The translations under genes and the position numbers were made by a program. Shown in pieces: positions 1 to 7,863 of a stretch of 64,000 nucleotides of DNA (positions within the stretch are counted from its first letter, which is position 1; the number at the start of each line of letters is the position of its first letter). The notes beneath the pieces were generated by a model, which did no database searches, was not told where the DNA came from, and worked only from the letters and a program-made list of their open reading frames with translations. This DNA is from Alteribacillus sp. YIM 98480 (GTDB taxonomy: Bacteria > Bacillota > Bacilli > Bacillales > Marinococcaceae), in contig NZ_VTOK01000003.1 of assembly GCF_009765375.1 (NCBI RefSeq), positions 231,445 through 295,444 on the forward strand. Direction: 5' to 3'.

Positions 1-307
1 GCAGACGCCCTCCTACTTCTACCCCTATTTCATCTACTATATACTTTTCCATATTAAAATAAAGTTCCTCAAGCGCAGGATCAACTGTTAAAACGTTTGG
101 TCCTGATTTTTCCATATATTGAAGTGTTTGTAAAATCTGTGCTCCATCGCTGCTATTTACTATCTTTTCTTCCATAAGCATGAGAAGATGAGCCTTGCTT
201 GCTGTGATCATGTTATAAAAGGAACGTTTTAAATCTTTCTGAATAGCAGGTTTAAAAATATGTTCAAGCATTTCTTTTGATGGACCAGTTTTCAGCCTTT
301 CCCTCAT
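1..307 (-). CDS. Argininosuccinate lyase-like protein, N-terminal part (cut by window edge)
   Basis: Only the first 102 residues lie in the window; the frame is open to base 1. The start ATG (305-307) follows an AAGGGTG ribosome site. The segment VDPALEELYFNMEKYIVDEI followed by GVEVGGRL resembles the stretch before the HTGRSRND signature of argininosuccinate lyase and related fumarase/aspartase-superfamily lyases. The substrate-binding and catalytic regions lie outside the window, so biosynthetic ArgH cannot be told from a catabolic paralogue. The gene stands alone here, without argG beside it, and has a strong palindrome upstream. Both hint at a regulated paralogue rather than the housekeeping arginine enzyme, but that is inference. 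Confidence 0.7.
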   Translation of the reverse strand, partial: MRERLKTGPSKEMLEHIFKPAIQKDLKRSFYNMITASKAHLLMLMEEKIVNSSDGAQILQTLQYMEKSGPNVLTVDPALEELYFNMEKYIVDEIGVEVGGRL

Positions 308-375
308 ATATCATTCACCCTTTTATAATTTTGTTTATTTTTTGTAGGGTTAATCTAAAGTTCATACATTAGTTT

Positions 376-399
376 GTTCGTACATACGTATGTTTGAAC
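376..399. promoter_or_regulatory. Imperfect 24-bp palindrome, candidate repressor operator
   Basis: Outer arms GTTC (376-379) and GAAC (396-399) flank a perfect 12-bp palindrome ACATACGTATGT (382-393), with one mismatched position between arm and core. It lies about 70 bp upstream of the lyase-like gene. The size and symmetry suit a TetR-family dimer site. The cognate regulator is not visible in the window. Confidence 0.5.
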
Positions 400-1060
400 T
401 TTGTTGAATTAATAATAACACAGTTGGAACAAAAATCAAATGAATTTTTAAAAAATTCGTTAAATTATAAATAATCAACTTATGTGATTTATTTCTTTAG
501 CACTTGTACTGCAACAATGCCTGCATACATTATATGGAGTTACGCCCGTCCTATAGACACATGTGCATTAAGAAAGCAGATAGATCATCCCAAAATCCTA
601 ATAATAAACTAGAGGCATCTAGGGAAAACGTGTTTTTTTGAAAGAATACGCCCTTGACTAGTCCTTCTTCCATTCAAATCATATATTAAACTATGCTCAC
701 AATAATAAGCATTATGAACAAGACAACAATGAATCAAAATGTTAGATAAATTACCTTCTAATGTGGATTGCCGCATTTCTTTAAAATTCCTGTTGTGAGA
801 AAAGCACAACAGGTTCTTTATGTCATTTGTTTTTCTGAAACAGACTATTCCGCTAAGGATGTTTTTTACAGGATGCACAACGGCAACCATGGAAAACATA
901 TTGCTTTGGTGCGGTGCCACTGAAAATTATTTCGAATAGAATCGAAATTACCTTTCCTACTCTTCACAGGCTTCCTTTAGAAATGATATTTATAGATTCA
1001 CTGTAAATAATATTGATTTTTCACTTATAATAAGGTAGAATGCAACGTGTTCATAACTTT
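400..1060. other. Intergenic stretch without a supported gene
   Basis: AT-rich DNA between the lyase-like gene and the transporter leader. A 103-codon minus-strand frame at 609-920 has no clear ribosome site, domain or signal and was not accepted. No RNA gene or mobile-element end was recognised. Confidence 0.5.
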
Positions 1061-1241
1061 GTAACAATTATGATACGAGGCAGCGATCCTGTTTTCGGTT
1101 ATAATTCGTGTATACATAATTTAAAAGATTGAACGTTGGTAAAAAGTAGCGTTCCTGCTCTATACTAACCGTCGCTTTTTTTTGGTGATCGAAGATTTCT
1201 TTGAAACGATCATTACTCCAAAAGAAGGCGGCGGTTTTTTT
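1061..1241 (+). promoter_or_regulatory. Twin-hairpin leader with terminator before the MFS transporter (candidate riboswitch or antitermination site)
   Basis: Two short hairpins share a pattern: GCAG-CGATC-CTGT (1080-1092) and GTAG-CGTTC-CTGC (1146-1158), a four-pair stem with a CGNYC loop. The first is enclosed by AATTAT/ATAATT (1066-1071 with 1101-1106), the second by GTTGGT/ACTAAC (1135-1140 with 1164-1169). The last base of the second outer stem is also the first of CCGTCGC (1169-1175), which pairs with GCGGCGG (1228-1234) and is followed by seven T (1235-1241). This is a terminator whose upstream arm abuts the hairpin domain, as in transcription-attenuating leaders. The same layout recurs before the oxidoreductase gene. 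I could not match it to a known riboswitch class. Confidence 0.6.
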
Positions 1242-1263
1242 GAACAAAAAGGAGTGAACAACC

Positions 1264-2526
1264 ATGGAAAAAGTAAAAAATCGTTGGCTTATTGCCTTAT
1301 CAGCCGTTGGCATCCACCTCTCTATTGGTTCTGTCTATGCCTGGAGTAATTTTACTCAGCCATTAACAGAGCAATATGGATGGTCGGACAGCCAAGTGCA
1401 GTTAACCTTTAGTTTAGCTATCTTATTTTTAGGATTATCTGCTGCTTTTATGGGACATTTTGTGGAAAAATACGGTCCTAAAGCTGCAGGGTTAGTAGCT
1501 GCTGCCTTTTTCGGCGTTGGTGTTGCTGGTTCAGGTGTGGCAGTAATTATGGAATCTCTAACACTTCTGTATTTCTTTTACGGGGCACTCGGGGGAATCG
1601 GTCTTGGTGTTGGATATATTGCGCCGGTATCCACGTTAGTTAAGTGGTTTCCCGACCGAAGAGGTTTAGCAACAGGGCTTGCCATTATGGGATTTGGGTT
1701 TGCAGCAGCTATCGCCAGCCCGATTATGGACGCTTTGATTCAATCAACAGGAATTGCGAATACTTTTTTCATATTGGGAATCTCTTATTTCATGATTATG
1801 CTGTTATCCTCCCTTTATCTTGAAAAACCTCCTAAAGGCTGGCTGCCAGAAGGATTTAATGAAAAAGCAAGTACGTCTAAAATGAAAGTAAATGAAGATT
1901 TAGCTCAATTAACAGCAAACGAAGCCGTTAAAACAAAGCGTTTTTATTTTCTATGGTTGATGCTTTTCATCAATGTGACGTGCGGTATTGCGGTTATCTC
2001 TGCGATGAAGCCATTAGCCATTGAAAGCGTTGGATTAACAGCAGGTGCAGCCGCCGCTTTAGTTGGAGTATTAGGCATTGCGAATGGGCTTGGCCGTATC
2101 GGCTGGGCTGCTGTTTCAGACTACATCGGCAGACCAAATACATATACAACCTTCTTCGTACTGCAAATCCCTATCTTTTTCTTCTTGCCTTCCATTACAC
2201 ATCAAGTCGTGTATGCGGTGATGGTTGTCATTGTATATGCCTGTTATGGAGGCGGTTTCGCTTCTGTTCCAGCGTATATAGGAGACATTTTCGGAACAAA
2301 GCAGCTCGGAGCGATTCATGGGTATATTTTAACTGCCTGGTCCGCAGCCGGCTTAGCAGGTCCTATGTTTGCAGCCTGGATGAAAGATACAACGGGAAGT
2401 TATGCAGCCAGTTTAAATTTCTTCAGCGGATTATTTATTTTAGCACTCATTATTTCTATCTTGACTCGATTAGATATTAAAAAGATTAAAAAAGAAAAAG
2501 AGTCGAAGGAGAAACTAGTAAGCTAA
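1264..2526 (+). CDS. MFS transporter, oxalate/formate antiporter (OFA) family
   Basis: A 420-residue integral membrane protein with about twelve hydrophobic segments. The N-terminal motif GSVYAWSNFTQPL is typical of the OFA family, whose best-known member OxlT exchanges oxalate for formate. The central loop (about residues 190-220) is hydrophilic and the tail is lysine/glutamate-rich. The start ATG follows AAAGGAG at good spacing and lies just after the leader terminator at 1235-1241. The neighbouring FdhF/YdeP-type oxidoreductase with a similar leader suggests joint control of uptake or exchange and oxidation of a small carboxylate such as formate or oxalate. The substrate is inferred; family members differ in specificity. 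Confidence 0.85.
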   Translation: MEKVKNRWLIALSAVGIHLSIGSVYAWSNFTQPLTEQYGWSDSQVQLTFSLAILFLGLSAAFMGHFVEKYGPKAAGLVAAAFFGVGVAGSGVAVIMESLTLLYFFYGALGGIGLGVGYIAPVSTLVKWFPDRRGLATGLAIMGFGFAAAIASPIMDALIQSTGIANTFFILGISYFMIMLLSSLYLEKPPKGWLPEGFNEKASTSKMKVNEDLAQLTANEAVKTKRFYFLWLMLFINVTCGIAVISAMKPLAIESVGLTAGAAAALVGVLGIANGLGRIGWAAVSDYIGRPNTYTTFFVLQIPIFFFLPSITHQVVYAVMVVIVYACYGGGFASVPAYIGDIFGTKQLGAIHGYILTAWSAAGLAGPMFAAWMKDTTGSYAASLNFFSGLFILALIISILTRLDIKKIKKEKESKEKLVS

Positions 2527-2544
2527 TCGAAATCTGTTTATATA

Positions 2545-2706
2545 AGAAAAGCGCAAGCGCCTTGCTTACGAGCGACAAGTCCTGGAGGGGCGGCATATGG
2601 AAAGCTGATATTTGCTTTCCATTGACGAACCGAAGGAATCTCGAGCGAGTAGGCGCTTATGCTAGACATGTAAAACGCCAAATATTTATTATTTCTTACC
2701 TTTTTA
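2545..2706. repeat. Dispersed Bacillaceae-type inverted-repeat element, copy 1
   Basis: Ends carry inverted sequences AAGCGCAAGCGCCT and AGGCGCTTATGCT, with an interior matching a second copy at 29341-29484, including CACGAGCGACAAGTCCTGGA-like and GAGCGAGTAGGCGCTT blocks. This copy has about 20 extra bases in its middle. It is noncoding and looks like a short mobile or palindromic repeat. Confidence 0.7.
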
Positions 2707-2710
2707 GAAA

Positions 2711-2731
2711 AACTTGGCTTATCGCCAAGTC
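2711..2731 (+). terminator. Hairpin downstream of the MFS transporter
   Basis: ACTTGGC and GCCAAGT form a perfect seven-pair stem with a five-base loop (2712-2730). The nearest T-rich run (AGTTTTTCTT) lies about 20 bases further on, so termination strength is uncertain. Confidence 0.45.
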
Positions 2732-2781
2732 CTTAATGGCGAAAGTCCTTAGTTTTTCTTATACTTTGATCCTTTAACAAA

Positions 2782-2966
2782 GTTAAACTTTCCTAAAGTA
2801 TAATGAAGAGGATGACACCTTAGCAGCGCTCCTGTTTAAGGCTCCCCGTTAACTGTCTTAGATCTATCGAACCATAAATCTTATTAAAGGTTGGTACTTG
2901 ACAGCGGCCCTGTTAAAGACTCAACCACCGTTATATTTTTCAAGCAAGAAAGATGGCGGTGGTTTA
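2782..2966 (+). promoter_or_regulatory. Twin-hairpin leader with terminator before the FdhF/YdeP-type gene
   Basis: It repeats the design seen at 1061-1241. Two hairpins, GCAG-CGCTC-CTGT (2823-2835) and ACAG-CGGCC-CTGT (2901-2913), are extended by CCTT/AAGG and CTT/AAG. The second lies inside GGTTGGT/ACTCAACC (2889-2895 with 2919-2926). The final CC of that stem also begins CCACCG (2925-2930), which pairs with CGGTGG (2957-2962) followed by TTTATT. The outer stem of the second domain and the terminator therefore compete for bases, the usual arrangement for ligand- or protein-controlled attenuation. The loop pattern CGNYC is kept in all four hairpins while flanking bases differ. Confidence 0.6.
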
Positions 2967-3030
2967 TTCTAACCTTTCGGCAAAGAATTGCGTATGGAAA
3001 CATAGTATTTTCATAAAGGAGCTGATTCGA

Positions 3031-5418
3031 ATGAGTAATGTAACGAAAAAAGATCCTAAAAAAGGAACTTTACATAGTGGTCCTACCAGCATTTCAAAAA
3101 TCCCCGCTCCCAAACATTGGGTAAGCCCTGTTCCGTTTGGTTTAGGAAAAATTAAACCAAAACATATTCGTGACACCATGAAGGTAGCTTGGGAAAATAA
3201 AGACAACTTAAAATACGCCACAAACATTCTCACAAAAGGGGTTTGTGACGGCTGCGCGCTCGGTGTTTCCGGTTTGTATGACCAAACATTAAAAGGACCG
3301 CATATTTGCACGACCCGCTTGAATGTCTTGCGTTTAAGCACGATGCCGCCTTTAAAAGAAGAGATTGTCCATCAGGATGTCGATAAACTGCGGCAATATT
3401 CAAGCGCAGAGCTTCGTAAAATGGGACGCATCCCCTATCCATTAATCCGCCGCAAAGGGGAAAATAAATTTTCTCGCATCAGCTGGGATGATGCGATGGA
3501 TATGATTGCTCAGAAAATGCAAACATTAGACCCAAAACAATATGCTTTTTACCTTACTTCAAGAGGGATCACAAATGAATCCTATTATACTGCAGGCAAA
3601 GTTGCACGCTTTTTAGGGACAAACCATGTCGATAACGCATCCCGTATTTGTCACTCTCCATCAAAAACAGCTTTGAAGCGTTCGGTTGGAATCGGGGCCT
3701 CCAGCTGTACGTACAAAGACTGGATCGGAACGGACGTCCTTGTATTCTGGGGAAGCGTCGCATCAAACGCTTCACCGGTATCTACCAAGTATATGTTAGC
3801 TGCTAAGAAAAAAGGAACGAAAATTATTGTTATTAATCCGTACAAAGAACCGGCCATGGATAAATATTGGGTTCCGTCCAATGCCGAATCCGCATTGTTT
3901 GGCACACAGGTTGCTGATGATTTCTACCAGGTGAATATTGGCGGCGACATTGCTTTTATGCATGGAATCATGAAGCACTGGTTTGAAATGGAAGAAGAGC
4001 AGTACGGTTCTGCTATTAACCATGAATTTGTACAAAATCATGTTAATGGCTATGAAGAGTTAAAAGCAAAAGTCGATGAACTTTCATGGGAGGACATCAT
4101 TCACTCATCCGGTATGCCAAAAGAAAGAATTCGAGAATTAGCTGAATTACTAGCTAACAGTAAAAATGCTGTATTTGCCTGGGCTTTAGGGTTAACAATG
4201 CATTCCTTTGCAACAGATAACATTTCCCAAGTAGCCAACCTTGCCCTCTTAAGAGGGTATCTCGGCCGTGAACATGCCGGTTTAATGCCATTTCGCGGGC
4301 ACTCTAGTGTACAAGGCACAGGCGAAATGGGAGCCGATCCATTTGTTCTCCCTGGCGGCGGCTGGGATGAGGACAATGTAAAACGGATCGAAGAATTATG
4401 GGGTTTTGATCTTCCTAAATGGCAAGGAGACATTGTAGGGGTTAACCTTGAACATGCAGCACTTCCTGATGACCATGAGAAAAAGCTGAAACTCTACTAT
4501 ATGAGCGGCGGTAACTTTTTAGAAACGATGCCAAACCCAGAATTTATCGAAAAAGCTCTCTCAGAAGTAGACATTCGCGTCCATCAAGATATTATACTGA
4601 ATACCTCGACGCTAGTAGACGCTAAAGAAGCGGTAATTGTTCTTCCAGCAAAAACGCGCTTCGAACAAGAAGGTGGCGGTACGTCAACGTCAACGGAACG
4701 TATGGTTTATTTCTCGCCTGAAATTGAAGGAAACAAGCAGCCGGTCGAAGAAGCTCGGGCTGAATGGAAAATTTATGTAGAACTTGCAAAACGAGTGAAG
4801 CCTGAAACAGCGCACCTTGTAAACTTTGAAACAGCCCAGGAGATTCGAGACGAAATTGCCAAAGCAAACCCTGATTACGACGGGATTCAGCACCTGAAAA
4901 AACAAGGAGATGTTTTCCAATGGGGCGGCGCCTGGTTATGTGAAGACGGTGAATGTCCAACGCCGGACGGCCGCGGGAACTTAATTCCGATTGACATACC
5001 AAACCTTGAAAAGCCAGAAGGTACATTTTATGTAACCACAAGACGCGGCAAGCAGTTTAACTCCATGGTATTTAAGGAAAATGATCCGTTCAATAATGCT
5101 GGACGATATGACGTCCTTATGAATTCAAAAGATGCGAACACTTTAAATATAGTGGAAGGAGAAGGAATCGTTGTGTACAATCAGCATGGCGTTTTCCAGG
5201 GCAAAGCGCTCTTTACAGATATTGCACGCGGAAACATAGGACTCCATTTCCCTGAAGGTAACTTCCTCATTCCTAAAGGTATCTATGACAGTCCTTCAGG
5301 CATTCCACAATACAGTGTTGCTGTTAAAATAGAAAAAGCAGAACGATTTAATGCTAGAAAAGACATCGACTATCTAGAGAAAAAACTAGAAGATGATGAA
5401 ATCGATGCACCTGTCTAG
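3031..5418 (+). CDS. FdhF/YdeP-family molybdopterin oxidoreductase (formate dehydrogenase-like)
   Basis: A 795-residue protein of the DMSO-reductase superfamily. An N-terminal CDGC with a further cysteine in GPHICTTRLN resembles the iron-sulfur region of YdeP relatives. NASRICHSPSKTALKRS carries cysteine where formate dehydrogenase H has selenocysteine. WIGTDVLVFWGS and KIIVINPYKEPAMD are cofactor-binding segments, and a molydopterin dinucleotide-binding domain fills the C-terminus. I chose ATG 3031 because it follows AAAGGAG; the earlier in-frame ATG at 2953 lies in the leader terminator arm. It sits downstream of an OFA transporter with the same kind of leader. Formate oxidation is the likely role, but YdeP relatives are poorly characterised. 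Confidence 0.8.
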   Translation: MSNVTKKDPKKGTLHSGPTSISKIPAPKHWVSPVPFGLGKIKPKHIRDTMKVAWENKDNLKYATNILTKGVCDGCALGVSGLYDQTLKGPHICTTRLNVLRLSTMPPLKEEIVHQDVDKLRQYSSAELRKMGRIPYPLIRRKGENKFSRISWDDAMDMIAQKMQTLDPKQYAFYLTSRGITNESYYTAGKVARFLGTNHVDNASRICHSPSKTALKRSVGIGASSCTYKDWIGTDVLVFWGSVASNASPVSTKYMLAAKKKGTKIIVINPYKEPAMDKYWVPSNAESALFGTQVADDFYQVNIGGDIAFMHGIMKHWFEMEEEQYGSAINHEFVQNHVNGYEELKAKVDELSWEDIIHSSGMPKERIRELAELLANSKNAVFAWALGLTMHSFATDNISQVANLALLRGYLGREHAGLMPFRGHSSVQGTGEMGADPFVLPGGGWDEDNVKRIEELWGFDLPKWQGDIVGVNLEHAALPDDHEKKLKLYYMSGGNFLETMPNPEFIEKALSEVDIRVHQDIILNTSTLVDAKEAVIVLPAKTRFEQEGGGTSTSTERMVYFSPEIEGNKQPVEEARAEWKIYVELAKRVKPETAHLVNFETAQEIRDEIAKANPDYDGIQHLKKQGDVFQWGGAWLCEDGECPTPDGRGNLIPIDIPNLEKPEGTFYVTTRRGKQFNSMVFKENDPFNNAGRYDVLMNSKDANTLNIVEGEGIVVYNQHGVFQGKALFTDIARGNIGLHFPEGNFLIPKGIYDSPSGIPQYSVAVKIEKAERFNARKDIDYLEKKLEDDEIDAPV

Positions 5419-5432
5419 CCATCATTAATGAC

Positions 5433-5483
5433 AAAAGGGCTGTTCCATAAGTCGATAAAACCGGCTCATTGGGGCAGCCTTTT
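5433..5483 (+). terminator. Terminator after the FdhF/YdeP-type gene
   Basis: AAAAGGGCTG (5434-5443) pairs with CAGCCTTTT (5475-5483) with one bulged G. The T-rich 3' side lies about 60 bases past the stop codon. Confidence 0.6.
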
Positions 5484-5540
5484 GGGTGTGACTTAACAAA
5501 TGATTAGAGGAATATTAGCATTTCTTCGAGATTTCATGAG

Positions 5541-5576
5541 AAAAGCTCTGTGGAGTTTACTTTCCACAGAGCTTTT
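5541..5576. terminator. Bidirectional terminator
   Basis: A perfect 14-bp inverted repeat, AAAAGCTCTGTGGA (5541-5554) and TCCACAGAGCTTTT (5563-5576). It has A/T tracts on both sides, so it can end the minus-strand operon at 5595 and anything arriving from the left. Confidence 0.8.
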
Positions 5577-5594
5577 AAGAGCGGCTGCAAATGT

Positions 5595-6332
5595 TTATTG
5601 ATTTGCTGCTTCTTCTGTTTCTTTATCATCTGCATCTTCTTCCGATTCTTCTATACGTGCAAGAACAGCCGAATGAAAGGCAGCGTGAATGACAGCTTGC
5701 TCGCTTGCTTTTTCACTTGCCAGCGCCAGCAGCTTGTTTTCAGCAGATGGGTTTACCATTTCATTTGTATTCTCTTCGGTTTCTTCCTCTCCTGCAGCTG
5801 CGTCTTCATTTTCTTGTTCTTCTGCGTCGTTATTCGTTTCTCCATTTAATACTACGGCATCTTCCATTACTTCTTTTACTTCTTCATCTGCTGCTTCTTC
5901 TTCAGTCGTTTCTTCTATAGCGGCTTCCTCTGCAGTTTCCTCTTCTATGGTTGTTTCGTCTGCCGATTCTTCTGCTGCTTCCTCTTCTATCGTTTCTTCT
6001 TCTACTGCTTTTCCTGTTGAATCCTCTTCTATTTTTTCTTCTTTTGCTCTGTCTTCGTTATTTGAAAAATGTACAGCTGCATTCGCTGAGGCGTTGGCTT
6101 TTGCTTGTTCACTGGCTTTTTCACTCGCTTTTGAGTGTGCTTTCTTTTCGGCAGATGGATTTTGTTTTTCTTGCGCTTTCTTTTCAGATGGAACATTTTG
6201 TTCAACCTTCGCATCGTTCATTTGCTTACCGCCTTTTCCTGCGGCTTCACTCACTTGAACTCCCACTCCAATAGAAAGCACACTTGCTAGAATGAACGTT
6301 TTTACAACTGCTTTACCGTTTAAAAAATTCAT
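5595..6332 (-). CDS. Secreted acidic low-complexity protein, function unknown
   Basis: 245 residues. A signal peptide is evident: basic start, hydrophobic VVKTFILASVLSIGVGVQV, then SEAA as a likely cleavage site. The middle is almost only Glu, Ala, Thr and Ser (for example IEEEAAEESADETTIEEETA), with no cysteine and no domain I recognise. An NPSAE-x-K...ASEKASEQA segment occurs twice (about residues 58-90 and 195-225), each time followed by a short Ala/His-rich stretch, which suggests an internal duplication flanking the acidic linker. It is the second gene of a pair with the basic secreted protein at 6371-7213, 38 bp away, with its own ribosome site (GAAGGAGC). A cell-surface or matrix role is a guess. 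Confidence 0.7.
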   Translation of the reverse strand: MNFLNGKAVVKTFILASVLSIGVGVQVSEAAGKGGKQMNDAKVEQNVPSEKKAQEKQNPSAEKKAHSKASEKASEQAKANASANAAVHFSNNEDRAKEEKIEEDSTGKAVEEETIEEEAAEESADETTIEEETAEEAAIEETTEEEAADEEVKEVMEDAVVLNGETNNDAEEQENEDAAAGEEETEENTNEMVNPSAENKLLALASEKASEQAVIHAAFHSAVLARIEESEEDADDKETEEAANQ

Positions 6333-6370
6333 GTTTATTTCGCTCCTTCATTTCTATTATTTTTTAGGTT

Positions 6371-7213
6371 TTATACATGACGTAAAAATGAAGGAGCAAG
6401 CTTTGGCGGTGGTGTTGGCGGTGCATTAACCCATTGGTTGCGGAATATATGGTTCCTCTTTACAAAAGGTTGTTTCCGTCTAACTCCTAATCGAACGGTC
6501 TCCCCAGGTAGAAAATCCAGTTTGGTCTTACTGCTCCCTTTATAATCATTGGCGGCACCAGCATGAATTTTCATAGATTGTGGAGCTTGAAGAATGTGCA
6601 GCTCCCATTCCTTCTTAGTTGGTAATGGAGCAGGCAAATCTTGTTGTGAAGGCTCCGACACGTTATGTTCACTAGCAGGGACGTCCTTACTCTTTTCAAT
6701 TGGTGTATGAACTTTTTCACGAGAATAAGGCGCTGTATTTCGAGCTGAGACAGGTTCTTTTTGTTTTTCCATCCCCTTTTGTTTTTGCGGAGAACGATCT
6801 GATTTTGTTTCTTTTTCTTTATATTGACCAGTTTTATTGATTGCTTCATTTGCTTTGTCATTTGCTTGATCGGGCAAATCCTTCGATTTTTCTTTCTTTT
6901 TAACCGAGGTGCTGCCGTTCTGACTGTTATTTTCTTTCGTAGATGGGTGCTTCGTGTCATCAGAAACATCTCTTGATTTCCCTTTATTTTCAACAGTCGT
7001 TTCAACATTCTGATTTTTATTCGCTTGAACAGATGGTTTCTTTGCGTTGTCATTAGTTTCTTTTGCATGCACGGCTTGTGGAGCTTGATCTTGCTGAACC
7101 ACGTTCCCTTTTTCTTTAGACGGATGGCTGCCTCTTTCCGCAAATGCCTGAGCAGGCAAACATAAAGCTAATAGGAATAGTAAAGGAAGAATCACTGTAA
7201 TGTGTACGTTCAA
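6371..7213 (-). CDS. Secreted lysine-rich low-complexity protein, function unknown
   Basis: 280 residues starting at TTG after GGAGGTG. A clear signal peptide (ITVILPLLFLLALCLPAQAFA) precedes a long Lys/Asn/Gln/Ser-rich disordered stretch. An approximately 30-residue unit (KENNSQNGSTSVKKKEKSKD and its relative ending VENKGKSRDVSDDTK) occurs twice near residues 65-120. The last 80 residues look folded: WELHILQAPQSMKIHAG, a LDFLPGETVRLGVRRK segment and a proline-rich NAPPTPPPKLAP tail. It is strongly basic while the next gene product is strongly acidic, so the two could bind each other; that is inference only. No family recognised. Confidence 0.7.
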   Translation of the reverse strand: MNVHITVILPLLFLLALCLPAQAFAERGSHPSKEKGNVVQQDQAPQAVHAKETNDNAKKPSVQANKNQNVETTVENKGKSRDVSDDTKHPSTKENNSQNGSTSVKKKEKSKDLPDQANDKANEAINKTGQYKEKETKSDRSPQKQKGMEKQKEPVSARNTAPYSREKVHTPIEKSKDVPASEHNVSEPSQQDLPAPLPTKKEWELHILQAPQSMKIHAGAANDYKGSSKTKLDFLPGETVRLGVRRKQPFVKRNHIFRNQWVNAPPTPPPKLAPSFLRHV

Positions 7214-7479
7214 CCCTTCACCTCCTTTCCATAAGCAGCAAGTACCCTTTCATAATATTTCCATAGGATTTGGCTTGTCAACAAAACAACAGGTAATGTT
7301 ATGAAGATGTAATGAATAAAACAGTTCGTTAATTTCGAACGCACGTTTACTTTTGTATATCGTTTGAATAACCTTACCTGTTAAAGACCGTTACATGAAC
7401 GAGAGTCTTAATCCTGTTTTGAATGTTTAGATCCTTTCTGCATAGGTATAGAATGACACCTTTAGAAAGGATGATGAAA

Positions 7480-7863
7480 ATGGAAATACCTGTCGCAGGT
7501 TTCATGTATTCATTCGATTCAGATGGCATGCATACACATCAACTTTATCTGACGTCATGGAATAGACGTCCTCTTCATGTCCATGAATTTGCTGGAGTGA
7601 CCTCTGTCAACGTTGATCATCGTCATGAATACGTCGGAACAACAGAACCTGCTCCTAGTGGTGTAGAGCATAAGCACGAATACATGACCATTACATCTGT
7701 TGATGCAGGACATAGACATGAAATTAGAGGTATAACGGGACCTGCTGTCCGAATTCCTGGAGGGGGACATTTTCATTACTTTGAAGGGGTCACTTCCGTG
7801 GATGGAGATACACCTCATCGACATGCGTACAGAGGAAACACAGAAGGGGAACTAGACGTATAA
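7480..7863 (+). CDS. ymaF: YmaF-family histidine-rich protein
   Basis: 127 residues from ATG 7480, chosen because AGAAAGG (7464-7470) sits nine bases upstream; in-frame ATGs at 7471 and 7474 are too close to it and 7423 has no site. The protein consists of repeated units of about 20 residues ending in a His-x-His motif: DGMHTHQLYLTSW, RPLHVHEFAGVTSV, VDHRHEYVGTT, VEHKHEYMTITSV, AGHRHEIRGIT, GGHFHYFEGVTSV and TPHRHAYRGNT. This pattern is that of YmaF of Bacillus subtilis. The regularly spaced histidines suggest metal binding; the family has no established function that I know of. It is monocistronic and ends at a shared terminator. Confidence 0.85.
   Translation: MEIPVAGFMYSFDSDGMHTHQLYLTSWNRRPLHVHEFAGVTSVNVDHRHEYVGTTEPAPSGVEHKHEYMTITSVDAGHRHEIRGITGPAVRIPGGGHFHYFEGVTSVDGDTPHRHAYRGNTEGELDV

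Noticed and set aside
609..920. 103-codon minus-strand open frame
   Set aside because: No ribosome site at its start, no recognised domain and codon use unlike neighbours; it could be an old gene relic but cannot be supported.
1068..1313. 81-codon minus-strand frame over the transporter leader
   Set aside because: It overlaps the structured leader and the start of the transporter gene on the other strand.
2562..2777. 71-codon plus-strand frame
   Set aside because: It lies within the dispersed repeat, which is noncoding and present again at 29.3 kb without this frame.
1061..2966. ANTAR-type dual hairpins or a known riboswitch as explanation for the twin-hairpin leaders
   Set aside because: Loops are five bases (CGNYC), not the hexaloop with A1 and G4, and conserved sequences of ZTP, THF, glycine or guanidine classes are absent as far as I can see.
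2953..3030. Upstream in-frame ATG of the FdhF/YdeP-type gene
   Set aside because: It is inside the terminator arm of the leader and has no ribosome site; ATG 3031 has AAAGGAG.
3651..3660. Selenocysteine in the FdhF/YdeP-type enzyme
   Set aside because: The codon at the metal-ligand position in NASRICHSPS is an ordinary Cys codon and the frame has no internal TGA.
5689..6258. 189-codon Ser-rich frame antisense to the acidic secreted protein
   Set aside because: Its composition is the mirror of Glu/Ala-rich codons; no ribosome site or signal that fits.
6571..7143. 190-codon Lys-rich frame in another phase of the basic secreted protein gene
   Set aside because: A shadow caused by A-rich sequence; the accepted frame has a signal peptide and ribosome site.
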